Source: UBA1444 sp964601085
GTDB taxonomy: Bacteria; Bacillota; Negativicutes; UBA1444
Direction of reading: 5' to 3'
DNA: 64,000 nucleotides
NCBI GenBank assembly: GCA_964601085.1
Contig: CAZRLN010000009.1
Span: 1-64,000, forward strand
Each line of letters starts with the position of its first letter. Position 1 is the stretch's first letter. Positions 1 through 8,542 of the stretch are shown here, in pieces. The translations under genes were made by a program, and so were the position numbers. The notes under the pieces were generated by a model. The model was given only the letters and a program-made list of their open reading frames with translations, was not told where the DNA came from and did not search any database.

Positions 1-76
1 ACTATCCTATATAGATGGTGCGTGATCTGGAAAGGATGGAGTGCATGGAAGAGTACCCGAAAAAGAGGTTTGACAA

Positions 77-694
77 ATGAAGGCAGCGATTCAAAGACCG
101 AATGTACTTGATGTCCGGAATCCCGCCACGGGAGAACTTTATTTTGGCTGCAACCAGGCCTGGTATGGCGACGAATGGCAACGTCGCGCCGGATGCGGCC
201 CGTCGGTGGCCAGCCATCTGTTCGCCTACTCGTTCGGAATGGCGCCCAAGACGCAATCGCAAAGCGACTGGCTGACGCTGATGGAAGATGTCTGGAACTA
301 TGTGACGCCGACGGATCGGGGAATGCCGACGACTCAATTGTTTTGCGAATCGGCGCTTTCCTATGCGCGGACCCGTGATTTCAAGATGGCCTGCAAGGTT
401 TGCGATGTGCCGGAAGATGTCGCAGGTCGCCCCGTGTTGCTCGATGTTGTGCGTTTTATCGAGAAAGCCCTGCAGAGCGATGCGCCGGTGGCTTTCCTAA
501 ATTTATGCAACGGCGAGGAGCAATGTCTCTATCGCTGGCATTGGGTCACGATCGTTGCCCTGGACTTAGCGCCGGATGGCAGCCGGGCCGTGGCGACGAT
601 TCTGGATGAAGGGCGACAGCTCGATATCGATTTGGGCATATGGCATAAAACAACAACTTTGGGCGGTGGATTCGTCTGGTTTGTTCCCGCTTAA
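77..694 (+). CDS. Papain-fold (C39-like) cysteine peptidase-like protein
   Basis: A 205-residue protein without signal peptide or membrane segment. The pattern is that of a papain-like or C39-like fold: a Gln in FGCNQAW, then a GCGPSVAS stretch carrying the likely nucleophile Cys near residue 41, a HWVTI motif near residue 155 and an acidic residue in ILDEG further on. This order (Gln, Cys, His, Asp) is what is expected of a catalytic set. The start is an ATG eight bases after AGAGG. It stands alone ahead of a signalling operon, and the sequence to its left is cut by the window edge, so its operon is unknown. The substrate is not predictable. It could be an inactive relative, since only motif order supports activity. 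Confidence 0.6.
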   Translation: MKAAIQRPNVLDVRNPATGELYFGCNQAWYGDEWQRRAGCGPSVASHLFAYSFGMAPKTQSQSDWLTLMEDVWNYVTPTDRGMPTTQLFCESALSYARTRDFKMACKVCDVPEDVAGRPVLLDVVRFIEKALQSDAPVAFLNLCNGEEQCLYRWHWVTIVALDLAPDGSRAVATILDEGRQLDIDLGIWHKTTTLGGGFVWFVPA

Positions 695-792
695 TCCAGT
701 GGGAAAATATTACTTTTGTTTTGCAGGATATATATGGGCAGATAGGGAAATCAACATCACGGGCGAAAATGATTTTGTGGAGATGTGACAAC

Positions 793-2895
793 ATGCGTTG
801 TACAAGCTGCAAAAATGGTCTGTTCAAAGTTTGGCGCCTGGCCCTGATTCTGCTGTTGGCGGTCCAGCTTTTGAGTGTTGGCATGAATAATGTTGCGGCG
901 CAACCGAATGATTTGGCGGATCGCATTTTGGTGATCAATTCCCAACCATACACGACCGAATGGTTTAACTCGCTGAATGACCGGTTCGTGGAGGAAATCA
1001 ACCGTTTGCAGCCAGCCGAATTCAAGATCAGTTATGAATACATCGACGGAAATATTGCCAATGATCCTGCGGTGGCCGCGACCGTGATTGAGTTTTTGAA
1101 GCATAAATATCAGTGGCGTCAGTTTCGTTTGATTATTGCCGTCATGCCTTCCGGGTGCAAATTTTTGCTCGAACACGGCGATAAGTTCGCGCAAGGGATT
1201 CCACAGTTATATGTGTTGCCGGCGGCGACGCAAGTCGAAAAAATATCTTCCCGAGCCAATGTTGGGATTGTTCAAAGCACCGGCAATGCGATTTTAGGCA
1301 CGTTGCAAAATGTTAAAACGGTGTTGCCCAATGTCCGACATTTGTATGTGGTGGCTGGAGCCGGCGCCGACGACCGGGAATACATGGACCGGACGCGGCG
1401 GTATCTGGAACGGGAGAAGATGTTTGATCAGGTGACCTACCTGACTGGATTGGGGACAACCGAACTGGTGCATGCGCTGTCCGCAGCATCCAAAGATTCC
1501 GCCGTCATGATGCTTACGTATGTAGCCAATCGTCAGGGGCAACCGATGACCACTGTGCAGGTGCTGAAAACGGTGACGCCGTTGTTGCATATTCCGGTGT
1601 TTAGCTTTTATGATACGGTATTCGGTCATGGCATTGTCGGCGGGAATCTGACCAGTACCGAAGCCTATGGTGAAACACTGGCCGCCGCTGCCGACCGGAT
1701 GTTGTCAGGGGAACAACGGTTCTTTGCGTTGACCGCATCCACCCGATACATGTACGACTGGCGGCAGTTAAAACGATGGGAGATTCCGGAATCCCGTTTG
1801 CCGGCCAAACGTCAGGTCCGGTTTATTGAATATACCGTTTGGGACCGATACCGGGGGGAAATCATCGGGACCATATTGCTGATCACCCTGCAGGCGGTTT
1901 TGATCGCTCTGTTGCTTTACTATCGAAAACGGCAGGCGCAACTGGAGACGGATTTGCGGCAAATCAACGCGCAGCTGGAAATGAAGGTAGAAGAACGGAC
2001 GGAAGCCCTGACCTCATCCAACGAAGAACTGATGGCGGCGAATGAAGAACTGCGGGCGTTGAACGAACAGATGCTCGCCATGAACGAGACTCTCGATGAG
2101 ATGAACCACAAAATGACGGGGGAAATCGCCGAAAAGGAACGGATGAGCGAATCGCTGGCCGAAGCGAACCAGAAGCTGAAAGAACTGGATCGGATGAAAT
2201 CGATGTTTATCGCCTCGATGTCCCACGAACTGAGGACCCCCCTGAATTCCATCATCGGCTTTACCGGCATCACACTGCAGGAAATGTCCGGTCCGTTGAA
2301 CGAGGAACAAAAGGATAACCTGAGCCGCGTCAAACGATCGGCCAATCATCTGCTGGCCTTGATCACGGATGTGATCGACATTTCAAAAATCGAGTCCGGC
2401 CGGATCGATTCCTATTCCCAGACCTTTTCTCTGAACGATCTGGTGAAGGAGGCGGTGGACACGATCCAGACCCAGGTCGAGGATAAGGGCATGGTGATGG
2501 AAGTGACGATGCCCGCTGAAGTGTCGATGTTTACCGACCGCCGCCGGCTCTTGCAATGCCTGATCAATCTGCTCAGCAACGCGATGAAGTACTCGGAATC
2601 CGGCAAGATCAGCGTGGAGGTCAGTACGTTGGAACAGACGGTCGAACTGGCGGTGAGCGATACCGGCATTGGGATTGCCGAGACGGACTTGCCGAAGCTG
2701 TTCGAGCCTTTTGAACGTGTGAAGTCCCATCTGCAGGTGAAAGCGGGCGGGACGGGCTTGGGCCTGTATTTGACCAAAAAACTGGTGATGGAGGTGCTGA
2801 AGGGCGAAATCGATGTCCGGAGCATCCAGGGCCAGGGCAGCACGTTTACCATACGGATTCCGGCGCGGGTCGAAGAAGGGAGGACTGCACCATGA
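793..2895 (+). CDS. Sensor histidine kinase with ABC-substrate-binding-type sensor
   Basis: This 700-residue membrane kinase opens with a signal sequence (about residues 1-37). A periplasmic region of about 300 residues follows, resembling the ABC_sub_bind (tryptophan/tyrosine-type substrate-binding) family. Then come one membrane helix (about 355-378), a Glu-rich coiled coil (about 385-460), a HisKA domain with phosphoacceptor His478 in MSHELRTPL, and an HATPase_c domain with the N box (LLSNAMKYS) and G boxes (DTGIGIAE, GTGLGL). The start was chosen at the ATG behind GTGGAG, because a more upstream in-frame ATG would put about 24 charged residues before the signal peptide. Its stop overlaps the following receiver gene by four bases (ATGA), so the two are translationally coupled. 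The ligand is not readable from sequence. Confidence 0.85.
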   Translation: MRCTSCKNGLFKVWRLALILLLAVQLLSVGMNNVAAQPNDLADRILVINSQPYTTEWFNSLNDRFVEEINRLQPAEFKISYEYIDGNIANDPAVAATVIEFLKHKYQWRQFRLIIAVMPSGCKFLLEHGDKFAQGIPQLYVLPAATQVEKISSRANVGIVQSTGNAILGTLQNVKTVLPNVRHLYVVAGAGADDREYMDRTRRYLEREKMFDQVTYLTGLGTTELVHALSAASKDSAVMMLTYVANRQGQPMTTVQVLKTVTPLLHIPVFSFYDTVFGHGIVGGNLTSTEAYGETLAAAADRMLSGEQRFFALTASTRYMYDWRQLKRWEIPESRLPAKRQVRFIEYTVWDRYRGEIIGTILLITLQAVLIALLLYYRKRQAQLETDLRQINAQLEMKVEERTEALTSSNEELMAANEELRALNEQMLAMNETLDEMNHKMTGEIAEKERMSESLAEANQKLKELDRMKSMFIASMSHELRTPLNSIIGFTGITLQEMSGPLNEEQKDNLSRVKRSANHLLALITDVIDISKIESGRIDSYSQTFSLNDLVKEAVDTIQTQVEDKGMVMEVTMPAEVSMFTDRRRLLQCLINLLSNAMKYSESGKISVEVSTLEQTVELAVSDTGIGIAETDLPKLFEPFERVKSHLQVKAGGTGLGLYLTKKLVMEVLKGEIDVRSIQGQGSTFTIRIPARVEEGRTAP

Positions 2896-3257
2896 AACGC
2901 GGTCTAGTGATTGAAGACAACGAGGATAATATGATGTTGATCACCCGGTTGTTGAAGAAAGCGGGTTACGAGTACTTGTGGGCGCAAAATGGTTGCCGGG
3001 GCCTGGAAATGGTTGTCGAGCAGCTGCCTGATTTTATCCTGCTGGACATCCAATTGCCGGACATCGACGGTACGGAAGTCCTGCGCCGGTTACGCCTGAC
3101 GGAGATTGGCAAGGACATTCCGGTGATCGTCGTGACCTCCTACGCGATGGCAGGCGACCGGGAACATTTTTTGGCGGCGGGAGCGAATGCCTATCTGGAG
3201 AAACCGATCGATCCCCTTCGAGTCATCGGTCAGATCCGGGCAGTGGTGGGTGAATAA
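2892..3257 (+). CDS. Single-domain response regulator (receiver only)
   Basis: A 121-residue stand-alone CheY/DivK-type receiver. The acidic pair E8/D9, phosphoacceptor Asp52 (in FILLDIQLPD), a Thr in VVTSYAM and Lys in the LEKPID motif are all present, so it should be phosphorylatable. It has no output domain. It overlaps the stop codon of the upstream sensor kinase and lies 28 bases before an HD-GYP regulator, so it most likely takes phosphate from that kinase and acts by protein contact or as a phosphate sink. Which kinase it truly pairs with is inferred from position only. Confidence 0.85.
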   Translation: MKRGLVIEDNEDNMMLITRLLKKAGYEYLWAQNGCRGLEMVVEQLPDFILLDIQLPDIDGTEVLRRLRLTEIGKDIPVIVVTSYAMAGDREHFLAAGANAYLEKPIDPLRVIGQIRAVVGE

Positions 3258-3285
3258 AGGGCGGGATTCGGAGGGAGGAATGGAC

Positions 3286-4377
3286 ATGACAGAAAAAAGA
3301 CCGGTAATATTAGCAGTCGACGATGTCCCGGACAATCTGGCGCTGGTGCGGGCTTTGCTGCGGCAACGCTATGAGGTCCGGACAGCAGCCAGCGGCGAAC
3401 AGGCTCTGGCCATGGTTCACAGTGATCCACCGGATCTTATCCTGCTGGATGTGATGATGCCGGGGCTGGATGGGTACGAAACCTGTTCGCGACTGAAAGC
3501 CGACGAACGATTCCGGCGGATTCCGGTGCTCTTTCTCACCGCCAGGGCGGAAATCGAAGACGAGGAAAAAGGATTCTCGCTAGGGGCGGTTGACTATATT
3601 ACCAAACCGCTCAATCCATCCTTGCTTCTGGCCCGTGTCAATACCCATCTGCAACTGAAGCAGACGCAGGATGCGCTTAATGAACGGAACGAATTTCTGG
3701 AAGCTGAAATCGTGCGGCGGGTGAATGAGATCACGCTGCTGCAGGAAGTGGCCATCACCGCCATGGCTTCGCTGGCGGAAACCCGGGACCGGGAAACCGG
3801 GGGGCATATCCAGCGCACCGCGAACTATGTCAGAGTGTTGGGGGAACATTTGCGATGTCAGGGAATTTACGATGATGTTCTGACACCTGAAGCCATCTAT
3901 CTGATGGCCAAGTCGGCGCCGTTACACGATATCGGCAAAATGGGAATTCCGGACATGATCCTCTGGAAACCGGCCAAGCTGAATGCGGAAGAATTTGCGC
4001 TGGTGCAGCGGCATCCCCTAATCGGCAAACGGGCTATCGAGGGGGCGGAAAAACTTTTGGGGACAAAGGATTCATTCTTGCGTTATGCCAAGGAAATGGC
4101 TTATTCCCATCATGAACGCTGGAACGGAGCCAGCTATCCGGAAAACCTGGCAGGGGAGCAGATTCCGGTTTCAGCCCGGCTGATGGCTTTGGCCGATGTC
4201 TACGACGCGATTATCAGTCGCCGGGTTTATAAAGACCCGATGTCGCACGAGAATGCCGTGGAAATAATCCGGGAGGAATCCGGCAAACAGTTTGATCCCG
4301 TAGTTGTTCAGGCATTTCTGACCCTGGCCGACCGTTTCCAGGAAATTTCCGAAACCTTCCGGGATGAATGGCCTTGA
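3286..4377 (+). CDS. Response regulator with HD-GYP-type output (RpfG-like)
   Basis: A 363-residue protein with an N-terminal receiver (phosphoacceptor Asp55 in LILLDVMMPG), a short coiled linker and an HD-GYP-type phosphodiesterase domain (LHDIGKMGIPD, HHERWNGASYP, ALADVYDA). HD-GYP enzymes hydrolyse cyclic di-GMP. The usual GYP triplet reads SYP here, a variant common in receiver-linked members; the metal-binding HD and HH residues remain. Two ATG codons lie six bases apart. The second is preferred because the GAGGGAGG ribosome site is seven bases from it and only one base from the first. It is the last gene of the kinase/receiver operon, linking that sensor to c-di-GMP turnover by inference. 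Confidence 0.82.
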   Translation: MTEKRPVILAVDDVPDNLALVRALLRQRYEVRTAASGEQALAMVHSDPPDLILLDVMMPGLDGYETCSRLKADERFRRIPVLFLTARAEIEDEEKGFSLGAVDYITKPLNPSLLLARVNTHLQLKQTQDALNERNEFLEAEIVRRVNEITLLQEVAITAMASLAETRDRETGGHIQRTANYVRVLGEHLRCQGIYDDVLTPEAIYLMAKSAPLHDIGKMGIPDMILWKPAKLNAEEFALVQRHPLIGKRAIEGAEKLLGTKDSFLRYAKEMAYSHHERWNGASYPENLAGEQIPVSARLMALADVYDAIISRRVYKDPMSHENAVEIIREESGKQFDPVVVQAFLTLADRFQEISETFRDEWP

Positions 4378-4450
4378 GTCTAACGCTCGGACATCTTGCA
4401 TGTTGCTATTTTTTGTTGAAAAGATTACAATTTAACCAATAATAATTATC

Positions 4451-4546
4451 GTACTGACGCGCGAGGGTTTGTCCCGAGCGGGAAGGCGATGGATTGGCGA
4501 AGTGTTGCTATATCCTTGTGCCTTCATCAGGTACAGGGATTTTTTA
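4451..4546 (+). promoter_or_regulatory. Structured 5' leader of the TM1266-hydG operon (possible riboswitch or attenuator)
   Basis: The 194-base gap before the hydG operon can fold. GTACTGA (4451-4457) pairs with TCAGGTAC (4527-4534, one bulged G), enclosing GAAGGC/GCCTTC (4482-4487 with 4520-4525) and a small GGG/CCC hairpin. A run of six T (4540-4545) follows six bases after the closing stem, so the outer helix could act as a terminator. I could not match it to SAM, TPP, FMN, cobalamin, glycine, c-di-GMP, THF, Moco, NiCo or fluoride riboswitch consensus sequences from memory. Identity is therefore open. Confidence 0.35.
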
Positions 4547-4571
4547 TTTGTTTGGGATGAGGAGGGACTGT

Positions 4572-4853
4572 ATGGAAACACGTATCGCATTGGTCGGCAT
4601 CGTAGTGGAAAACAAGGAATCCGCTCAATGGATCAACGAAATTCTGCACGAGTACGGGGAGCACATTATCGGCCGGATGGGAATTCCGTACCCCAAGCGC
4701 AACATTTCCGTCATCAGCGTGGTGATGGATGCACCGAATGATGTCATCAGCGCCTTGTCCGGAAAACTGGGCATGATTCCCTATGTGAACATCAAGACCG
4801 TCTACTCAAAAGTATCGGATACAACGGGAAAGAAGGATGAAATGCATGGTTAA
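4572..4853 (+). CDS. TM1266-family putative iron-only hydrogenase system regulator
   Basis: A 93-residue protein with an ACT-like/NikR C-terminal-like fold pattern. It starts METRIALVGIVVE, carries IIGRMGIPYP and ISVISVVMDAP, and ends with a short basic-acidic tail. This family is almost always found beside [FeFe]-hydrogenase maturation genes and is annotated as a putative regulator, but no mechanism is established. The ATG was chosen because AGGAGGG lies just upstream; an earlier in-frame ATG lacks this and would sit inside the leader structure. The stop codon overlaps the start of hydG by eight bases, so the two genes are co-translated. Confidence 0.85.
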   Translation: METRIALVGIVVENKESAQWINEILHEYGEHIIGRMGIPYPKRNISVISVVMDAPNDVISALSGKLGMIPYVNIKTVYSKVSDTTGKKDEMHG

Positions 4854-6264
4854 ACGGACATCAAAGATTGCCACCGAATTCATCGATGATCAGGAGATTC
4901 TGGACACGTTGGAATTCGCCCAACAGAACAAAGGCAATCGCGAACTCATTTCCAGCATCCTCGAGCAGGCCAGGGCCTGCAAAGGTTTGTCACATCGTGA
5001 AGCGGCGGTGCTGCTGGAATGTGACCTTGCGGACGAGAATGAAAAAATGAAGGCGTTGGCGCGGGAAATCAAACAGAAGTTTTACGGCAACAGGATCGTG
5101 ATGTTTGCGCCGTTGTATCTCTCCAATTACTGCGTCAACGGTTGCGTTTACTGCCCGTATCACCAGGGAAACCAGCACATTTCGCGCAAAAAGTTGTCGC
5201 AGGAAGAGATCGCGCGGGAAGTCATCGCCCTCCAGGATATGGGGCATAAGCGGCTGGCGCTGGAAACCGGGGAAGATCCGGTGAATAACCCGATAGAATA
5301 TGTGCTGGAGAGCATCCAGACGATTTATGGCATCAAACACAAAAACGGCGCCATCCGGCGGGTCAATGTCAATATCGCCGCCACCACCGTGGAGAATTAC
5401 CGAAAGCTTAAGGAAGCCGGAATCGGCACCTATATTTTGTTTCAGGAAACCTATAACAAAAAGGCCTATGAGCAGTTGCACCCGACCGGGCCAAAACACG
5501 ACTACGCCTATCACACCGAGGCGATGGACCGGGCGATGGAGGGCGGCATTGACGACGTCGGCATCGGCGTACTGTTCGGGTTGAATTTGTACCGTTATGA
5601 TTTCGTCGGCCTGCTGATGCACGCCGAGCATCTGGAAGCGACGATGGGGGTCGGTCCCCACACCATCAGCGTGCCCCGGATTCGTCCGGCGGACGACATC
5701 GATCCGGCGAATTTCAGTAATGCCATTTCCGATGAAATTTTCGCAAAAATAGTAACGGTACTGCGAATTGCAGTACCCTACACCGGCATGATCGTATCGA
5801 CCCGCGAATCGCAGCAGTGCCGCGAACGGGTGCTGGAATTGGGAATTTCCCAGATCAGCGGCGGTTCGAGGACCAGCGTGGGCGGCTATGTCGAGCCGGA
5901 AGCGGCGGACGACAATTCGGCGCAGTTTAATGTGAATGATACGCGCACCTTGGATGAAGTAGTGAATTGGCTGTTGACCCTGGGCTATATCCCAAGCTTT
6001 TGTACGGCCTGCTATCGGGAAGGACGCACCGGCGACCGATTCATGAGCTTGGTCAAATCCGGTCAGATCGCCAACTGTTGCCATCCGAACGCACTGATGA
6101 CACTCAAGGAATACCTGGAGGATTACGCTTCGCCGGATACCAAGGCGAAGGGTGAAACGCTGATAGCGCGGGAAGTGCCGAATATTCCAAACCTGAAGGC
6201 CCGGGCGGTCGCTCTCGAACATTTGACGGACATCACGGGAGGCAAACGGGATTTCCGGTTCTGA
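4846..6264 (+). CDS. hydG: [FeFe]-hydrogenase maturase HydG (radical SAM tyrosine lyase)
   Basis: HydG splits tyrosine to p-cresol, CO and cyanide and builds the Fe(CO)2(CN) synthon of the H-cluster. The 472-residue length is typical. The radical-SAM CX3CX2C triad is at Cys96, Cys100 and Cys103 (NYCVNGCVYC). The C-terminal motif CX2CX22C that binds the auxiliary cluster with its labile iron is intact at Cys386, Cys389 and Cys412. The start at MVKRTSK is preferred over an ATG nine bases upstream because AAGGA stands eight bases before it. No hydE or hydF is in this window, so the maturation set is split. The partner hydrogenases are about 54 kb away on the opposite strand. Confidence 0.96.
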   Translation: MVKRTSKIATEFIDDQEILDTLEFAQQNKGNRELISSILEQARACKGLSHREAAVLLECDLADENEKMKALAREIKQKFYGNRIVMFAPLYLSNYCVNGCVYCPYHQGNQHISRKKLSQEEIAREVIALQDMGHKRLALETGEDPVNNPIEYVLESIQTIYGIKHKNGAIRRVNVNIAATTVENYRKLKEAGIGTYILFQETYNKKAYEQLHPTGPKHDYAYHTEAMDRAMEGGIDDVGIGVLFGLNLYRYDFVGLLMHAEHLEATMGVGPHTISVPRIRPADDIDPANFSNAISDEIFAKIVTVLRIAVPYTGMIVSTRESQQCRERVLELGISQISGGSRTSVGGYVEPEAADDNSAQFNVNDTRTLDEVVNWLLTLGYIPSFCTACYREGRTGDRFMSLVKSGQIANCCHPNALMTLKEYLEDYASPDTKAKGETLIAREVPNIPNLKARAVALEHLTDITGGKRDFRF

Positions 6265-6297
6265 TTGCAAAACGTCGGCTTTATACAGGAGTACCGA

Positions 6298-6326
6298 TTG
6301 AAACTGTCGAATTTTAGAAATAGATA
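6298..6326 (+). promoter_or_regulatory. Candidate sigma-70-type promoter before the MORN gene
   Basis: TTGAAA (6298-6303) and TAGATA (6321-6326) are separated by exactly 17 bases. The start codon of the MORN-repeat gene lies about 30 bases further on. Assigned from sequence only. Confidence 0.4.
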
Positions 6327-6359
6327 CCAGGTTGGCGGGGGAAGCGAAGGTTGATTACA

Positions 6360-7058
6360 ATGCGTATGCGAAGATGGTTTTGGCTGTTGCTGGGCATCAT
6401 GGTTCTGTCCGCCACCTGCCAGGAAAGAGTCTATGCCGCTGTACCCGCAGGGCAGGAATATCGGTCGGGCGGCTGTAAAGTCGTGAGTGTTCACCCCCGG
6501 CCGCAGGCCACGTTTGTTTGGACAGGACGTTGCCAGGACGGTTATCTGGAAGGGCCGGGCATCTTGCAATGGTTTGAAGCCGGATCTCCGAGCGACAAGT
6601 TCATTGGCTCGTTTGTGAGGGGCAAAGCGCACGGCAAGGGGATCCTGACTTGGGCCTTTCCGGCGGCGCGTTATGAAGGGGAGTTTGTCGCTGGCTTGCG
6701 ATCCGGTCAGGGGAGTCAGGTCTTTGCCAATGGAGATCGCTATGATGGGGAATGGCGTGATGATCAGCCGCAGGGCCGGGGGATTTATGTCTGGATCAAC
6801 GAAGACCGATACGAAGGGGAGTTGGTCGCCGGTTTGGCGCAAGGAAAAGGCCGCATGGAGTGGAATGACGGAACCCGATATGAAGGTGATTTTTTTAGGG
6901 GACAACCGCACGGAAAAGGCGTCAAAACTTGGATAAAGGGTTCCCGCTATGAGGGGGACTTCGTGAACGGCCAGATGCACGGTTATGGAGAATTTACTCT
7001 CCGCAGCGGGCGGGTATTCCGCGGACGATGGGAAAACAGCAACTTTCTGGGGCCGTGA
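6360..7058 (+). CDS. Exported MORN-repeat protein
   Basis: A 232-residue protein with a signal peptide (about residues 1-26, ending near RVYA) followed by at least five MORN repeats of about 23 residues. Typical units read YEGEFVAG, YDGEWRDD, YEGELVAG, YEGDFFRG and YEGDFVNG, each followed by a GKG or GRG turn. MORN repeats form elongated beta structures that often lie at membranes or act as scaffolds; no enzyme activity is implied. An in-frame TTG nine bases upstream is an alternative start, but GAAGG is better placed for the ATG. The next gene encodes an exported L,D-transpeptidase 37 bases downstream on the same strand, so a role at the cell envelope is a reasonable inference. Confidence 0.82.
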   Translation: MRMRRWFWLLLGIMVLSATCQERVYAAVPAGQEYRSGGCKVVSVHPRPQATFVWTGRCQDGYLEGPGILQWFEAGSPSDKFIGSFVRGKAHGKGILTWAFPAARYEGEFVAGLRSGQGSQVFANGDRYDGEWRDDQPQGRGIYVWINEDRYEGELVAGLAQGKGRMEWNDGTRYEGDFFRGQPHGKGVKTWIKGSRYEGDFVNGQMHGYGEFTLRSGRVFRGRWENSNFLGP

Positions 7059-7095
7059 TGGCGGCGCAACACAGGTTGCGACAGGGGGGATCGCG

Positions 7096-7806
7096 ATGAA
7101 ACGATGGCTATTGACGCTGGCGTTGCTGGTAGCATTCAGTTCCAGCGCGTCGGCGAAACCGGAAGTGCTTTTGAACATCCCTGAATATACATTGCGGCTC
7201 ATGGATGGGAATACCGTAGTCAGGGAGTACGAAGTGGCGGTCGGGACTGCTATCGAACAAACTCCGGTTGGTAAATTCACCGTTTTTTTTAAAGAAAAGA
7301 ATCCGACCTGGTATCCTGCTTCTGGCTTTGAAGACAAGACGCCGATGCCGCCGGGCCCCGATAATCCTTTGGGGAGTCGCTGGATTGAGTTTGCACCGGC
7401 GTTTGGCATCCATGGGACGCATAAACTTTGGACGGTGGATTATCCGGTATCAGGCGGCTGCGTTCGGATGTACAACCCGGATGTGGAAGAGCTCTATGAT
7501 TTGGTCGACATTGGCACGCCGGTTATCGTCACTTATGAAACCATCACATTTGTGGAGAAGCCGGATGGTCTGTATGTGCGCATTTTTGCCGACATTTATG
7601 ACAAAGGCACAAGTTCGCGCGAAAAATATCTCGCGTTGCTTGTGCCTTTTCTCGATCGCTATCGGTTGGTCAGCGAACCGGTTTGGCCGGTAAAGGTGGA
7701 TCTTGCGAAACCTTACGAACGCAAGATCGGCGTTCCCAAGGCCGGGAAAAAAAGAATGGATCAGGAACGAACGATGACTTTTGTACCCGGCGTGATGAGC
7801 GTATAA
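7096..7806 (+). CDS. L,D-transpeptidase (YkuD family), longer paralogue
   Basis: This 236-residue exported enzyme has a signal peptide (about residues 1-22, ending SASA) and a YkuD catalytic domain. The active-site set is visible: HGTHK supplies the His and SGGCVRM the nucleophile Cys and following Arg. Such enzymes make 3-3 peptidoglycan cross-links or attach proteins to peptidoglycan. A C-terminal extension of about 80 residues follows the catalytic core, and no peptidoglycan-binding repeat is seen. The start follows a run of GGGGGGA. Its last 46 bases overlap, in antisense, the end of a second L,D-transpeptidase gene on the other strand. Confidence 0.88.
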   Translation: MKRWLLTLALLVAFSSSASAKPEVLLNIPEYTLRLMDGNTVVREYEVAVGTAIEQTPVGKFTVFFKEKNPTWYPASGFEDKTPMPPGPDNPLGSRWIEFAPAFGIHGTHKLWTVDYPVSGGCVRMYNPDVEELYDLVDIGTPVIVTYETITFVEKPDGLYVRIFADIYDKGTSSREKYLALLVPFLDRYRLVSEPVWPVKVDLAKPYERKIGVPKAGKKRMDQERTMTFVPGVMSV

Positions 7807-8327
7807 AGCTCTTCCAGGTCGGAATCCAACATGGCGATACAGCCTTCGGTCCAATTGATTTTCTGTTTGGTTAGATCCTCGCGTCCGCCATGGATGCCGA
7901 TCCAGCCGCCGAGCCGGGTGTTTTGCGGCGGCATTTCGCCGGTGCGGTTGGCGGTGAGAATCGCCTGGTATTGTTCGGAACTGATGAGATTTTTCCGGAC
8001 CGCCTGCTCGGCATGACTGACGGCCGGATAGCTCAGACCCATCCAGGTGCGGCCCAGATACGGATGATTACCAAGCTTTTCCTTGTCCGTGATGAAGAAA
8101 ACGCCTTCCGGAGTCCGGTTGTCGCCTTGCTGAAGTTTATCGCCATCGGGATTAACGCCAAAAACGCAGATGTATTTTTTGACGGGTTGCCCATCCTTGA
8201 CCAGGGTCAGGGTATGGGCAGACTTGCTGATGATTAGCACGAAAGGTTCCTGGGCGGCGCCGTTGGCGGGAAAAGCGGACAGAAGCGCAACGGCAAGCAG
8301 CATCAGACTGATGAAACGTCGTATCAT
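7761..8327 (-). CDS. L,D-transpeptidase (YkuD family), shorter paralogue
   Basis: A 188-residue exported YkuD-domain protein. The signal peptide spans about residues 1-26 (MIRRFISLMLLAVALL then ANGAAQ). The catalytic elements are IHGGRED and WTEGCIAM, which contain the conserved His and Cys. It lacks the C-terminal extension of its neighbour. The start is the ATG behind AGGTGA; an upstream in-frame ATG would destroy the signal peptide. It converges with the longer paralogue and shares 46 bases of coding sequence at the 3' ends, so the two messages are complementary there. The pair is probably not a recent tandem duplication, because identity outside the motif is low by eye. Confidence 0.86.
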   Translation of the reverse strand: MIRRFISLMLLAVALLSAFPANGAAQEPFVLIISKSAHTLTLVKDGQPVKKYICVFGVNPDGDKLQQGDNRTPEGVFFITDKEKLGNHPYLGRTWMGLSYPAVSHAEQAVRKNLISSEQYQAILTANRTGEMPPQNTRLGGWIGIHGGREDLTKQKINWTEGCIAMLDSDLEELYTLITPGTKVIVRS

Positions 8328-8542
8328 GGATTCACCTCGAATTTTTGTGATCGCACATACAACATATTTTAATTGTTTCGCCATGAATAGTAAATATCCT
8401 GCCGACGGACCCCGGATGCCTTTTTTTGATTCGTTTTTTGATTTATTTATTGCTTTGGCAGGAGAATATCGAAATACAGCAAATATAATATAGTTAATAG
8501 CATCGTGATCGGAAGCACTAATAGTTTAAGGAGGCAACAGGA

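Noticed and set aside
4990..6270. A 426-codon leftward frame opposite hydG.
   Set aside because: Antisense shadow of a highly conserved gene; no ribosome site and no family match.
8455..8489. TTGGCA and TATAAT before the soluble chemoreceptor gene.
   Set aside because: The spacing is 23 bases, too long for a normal promoter.
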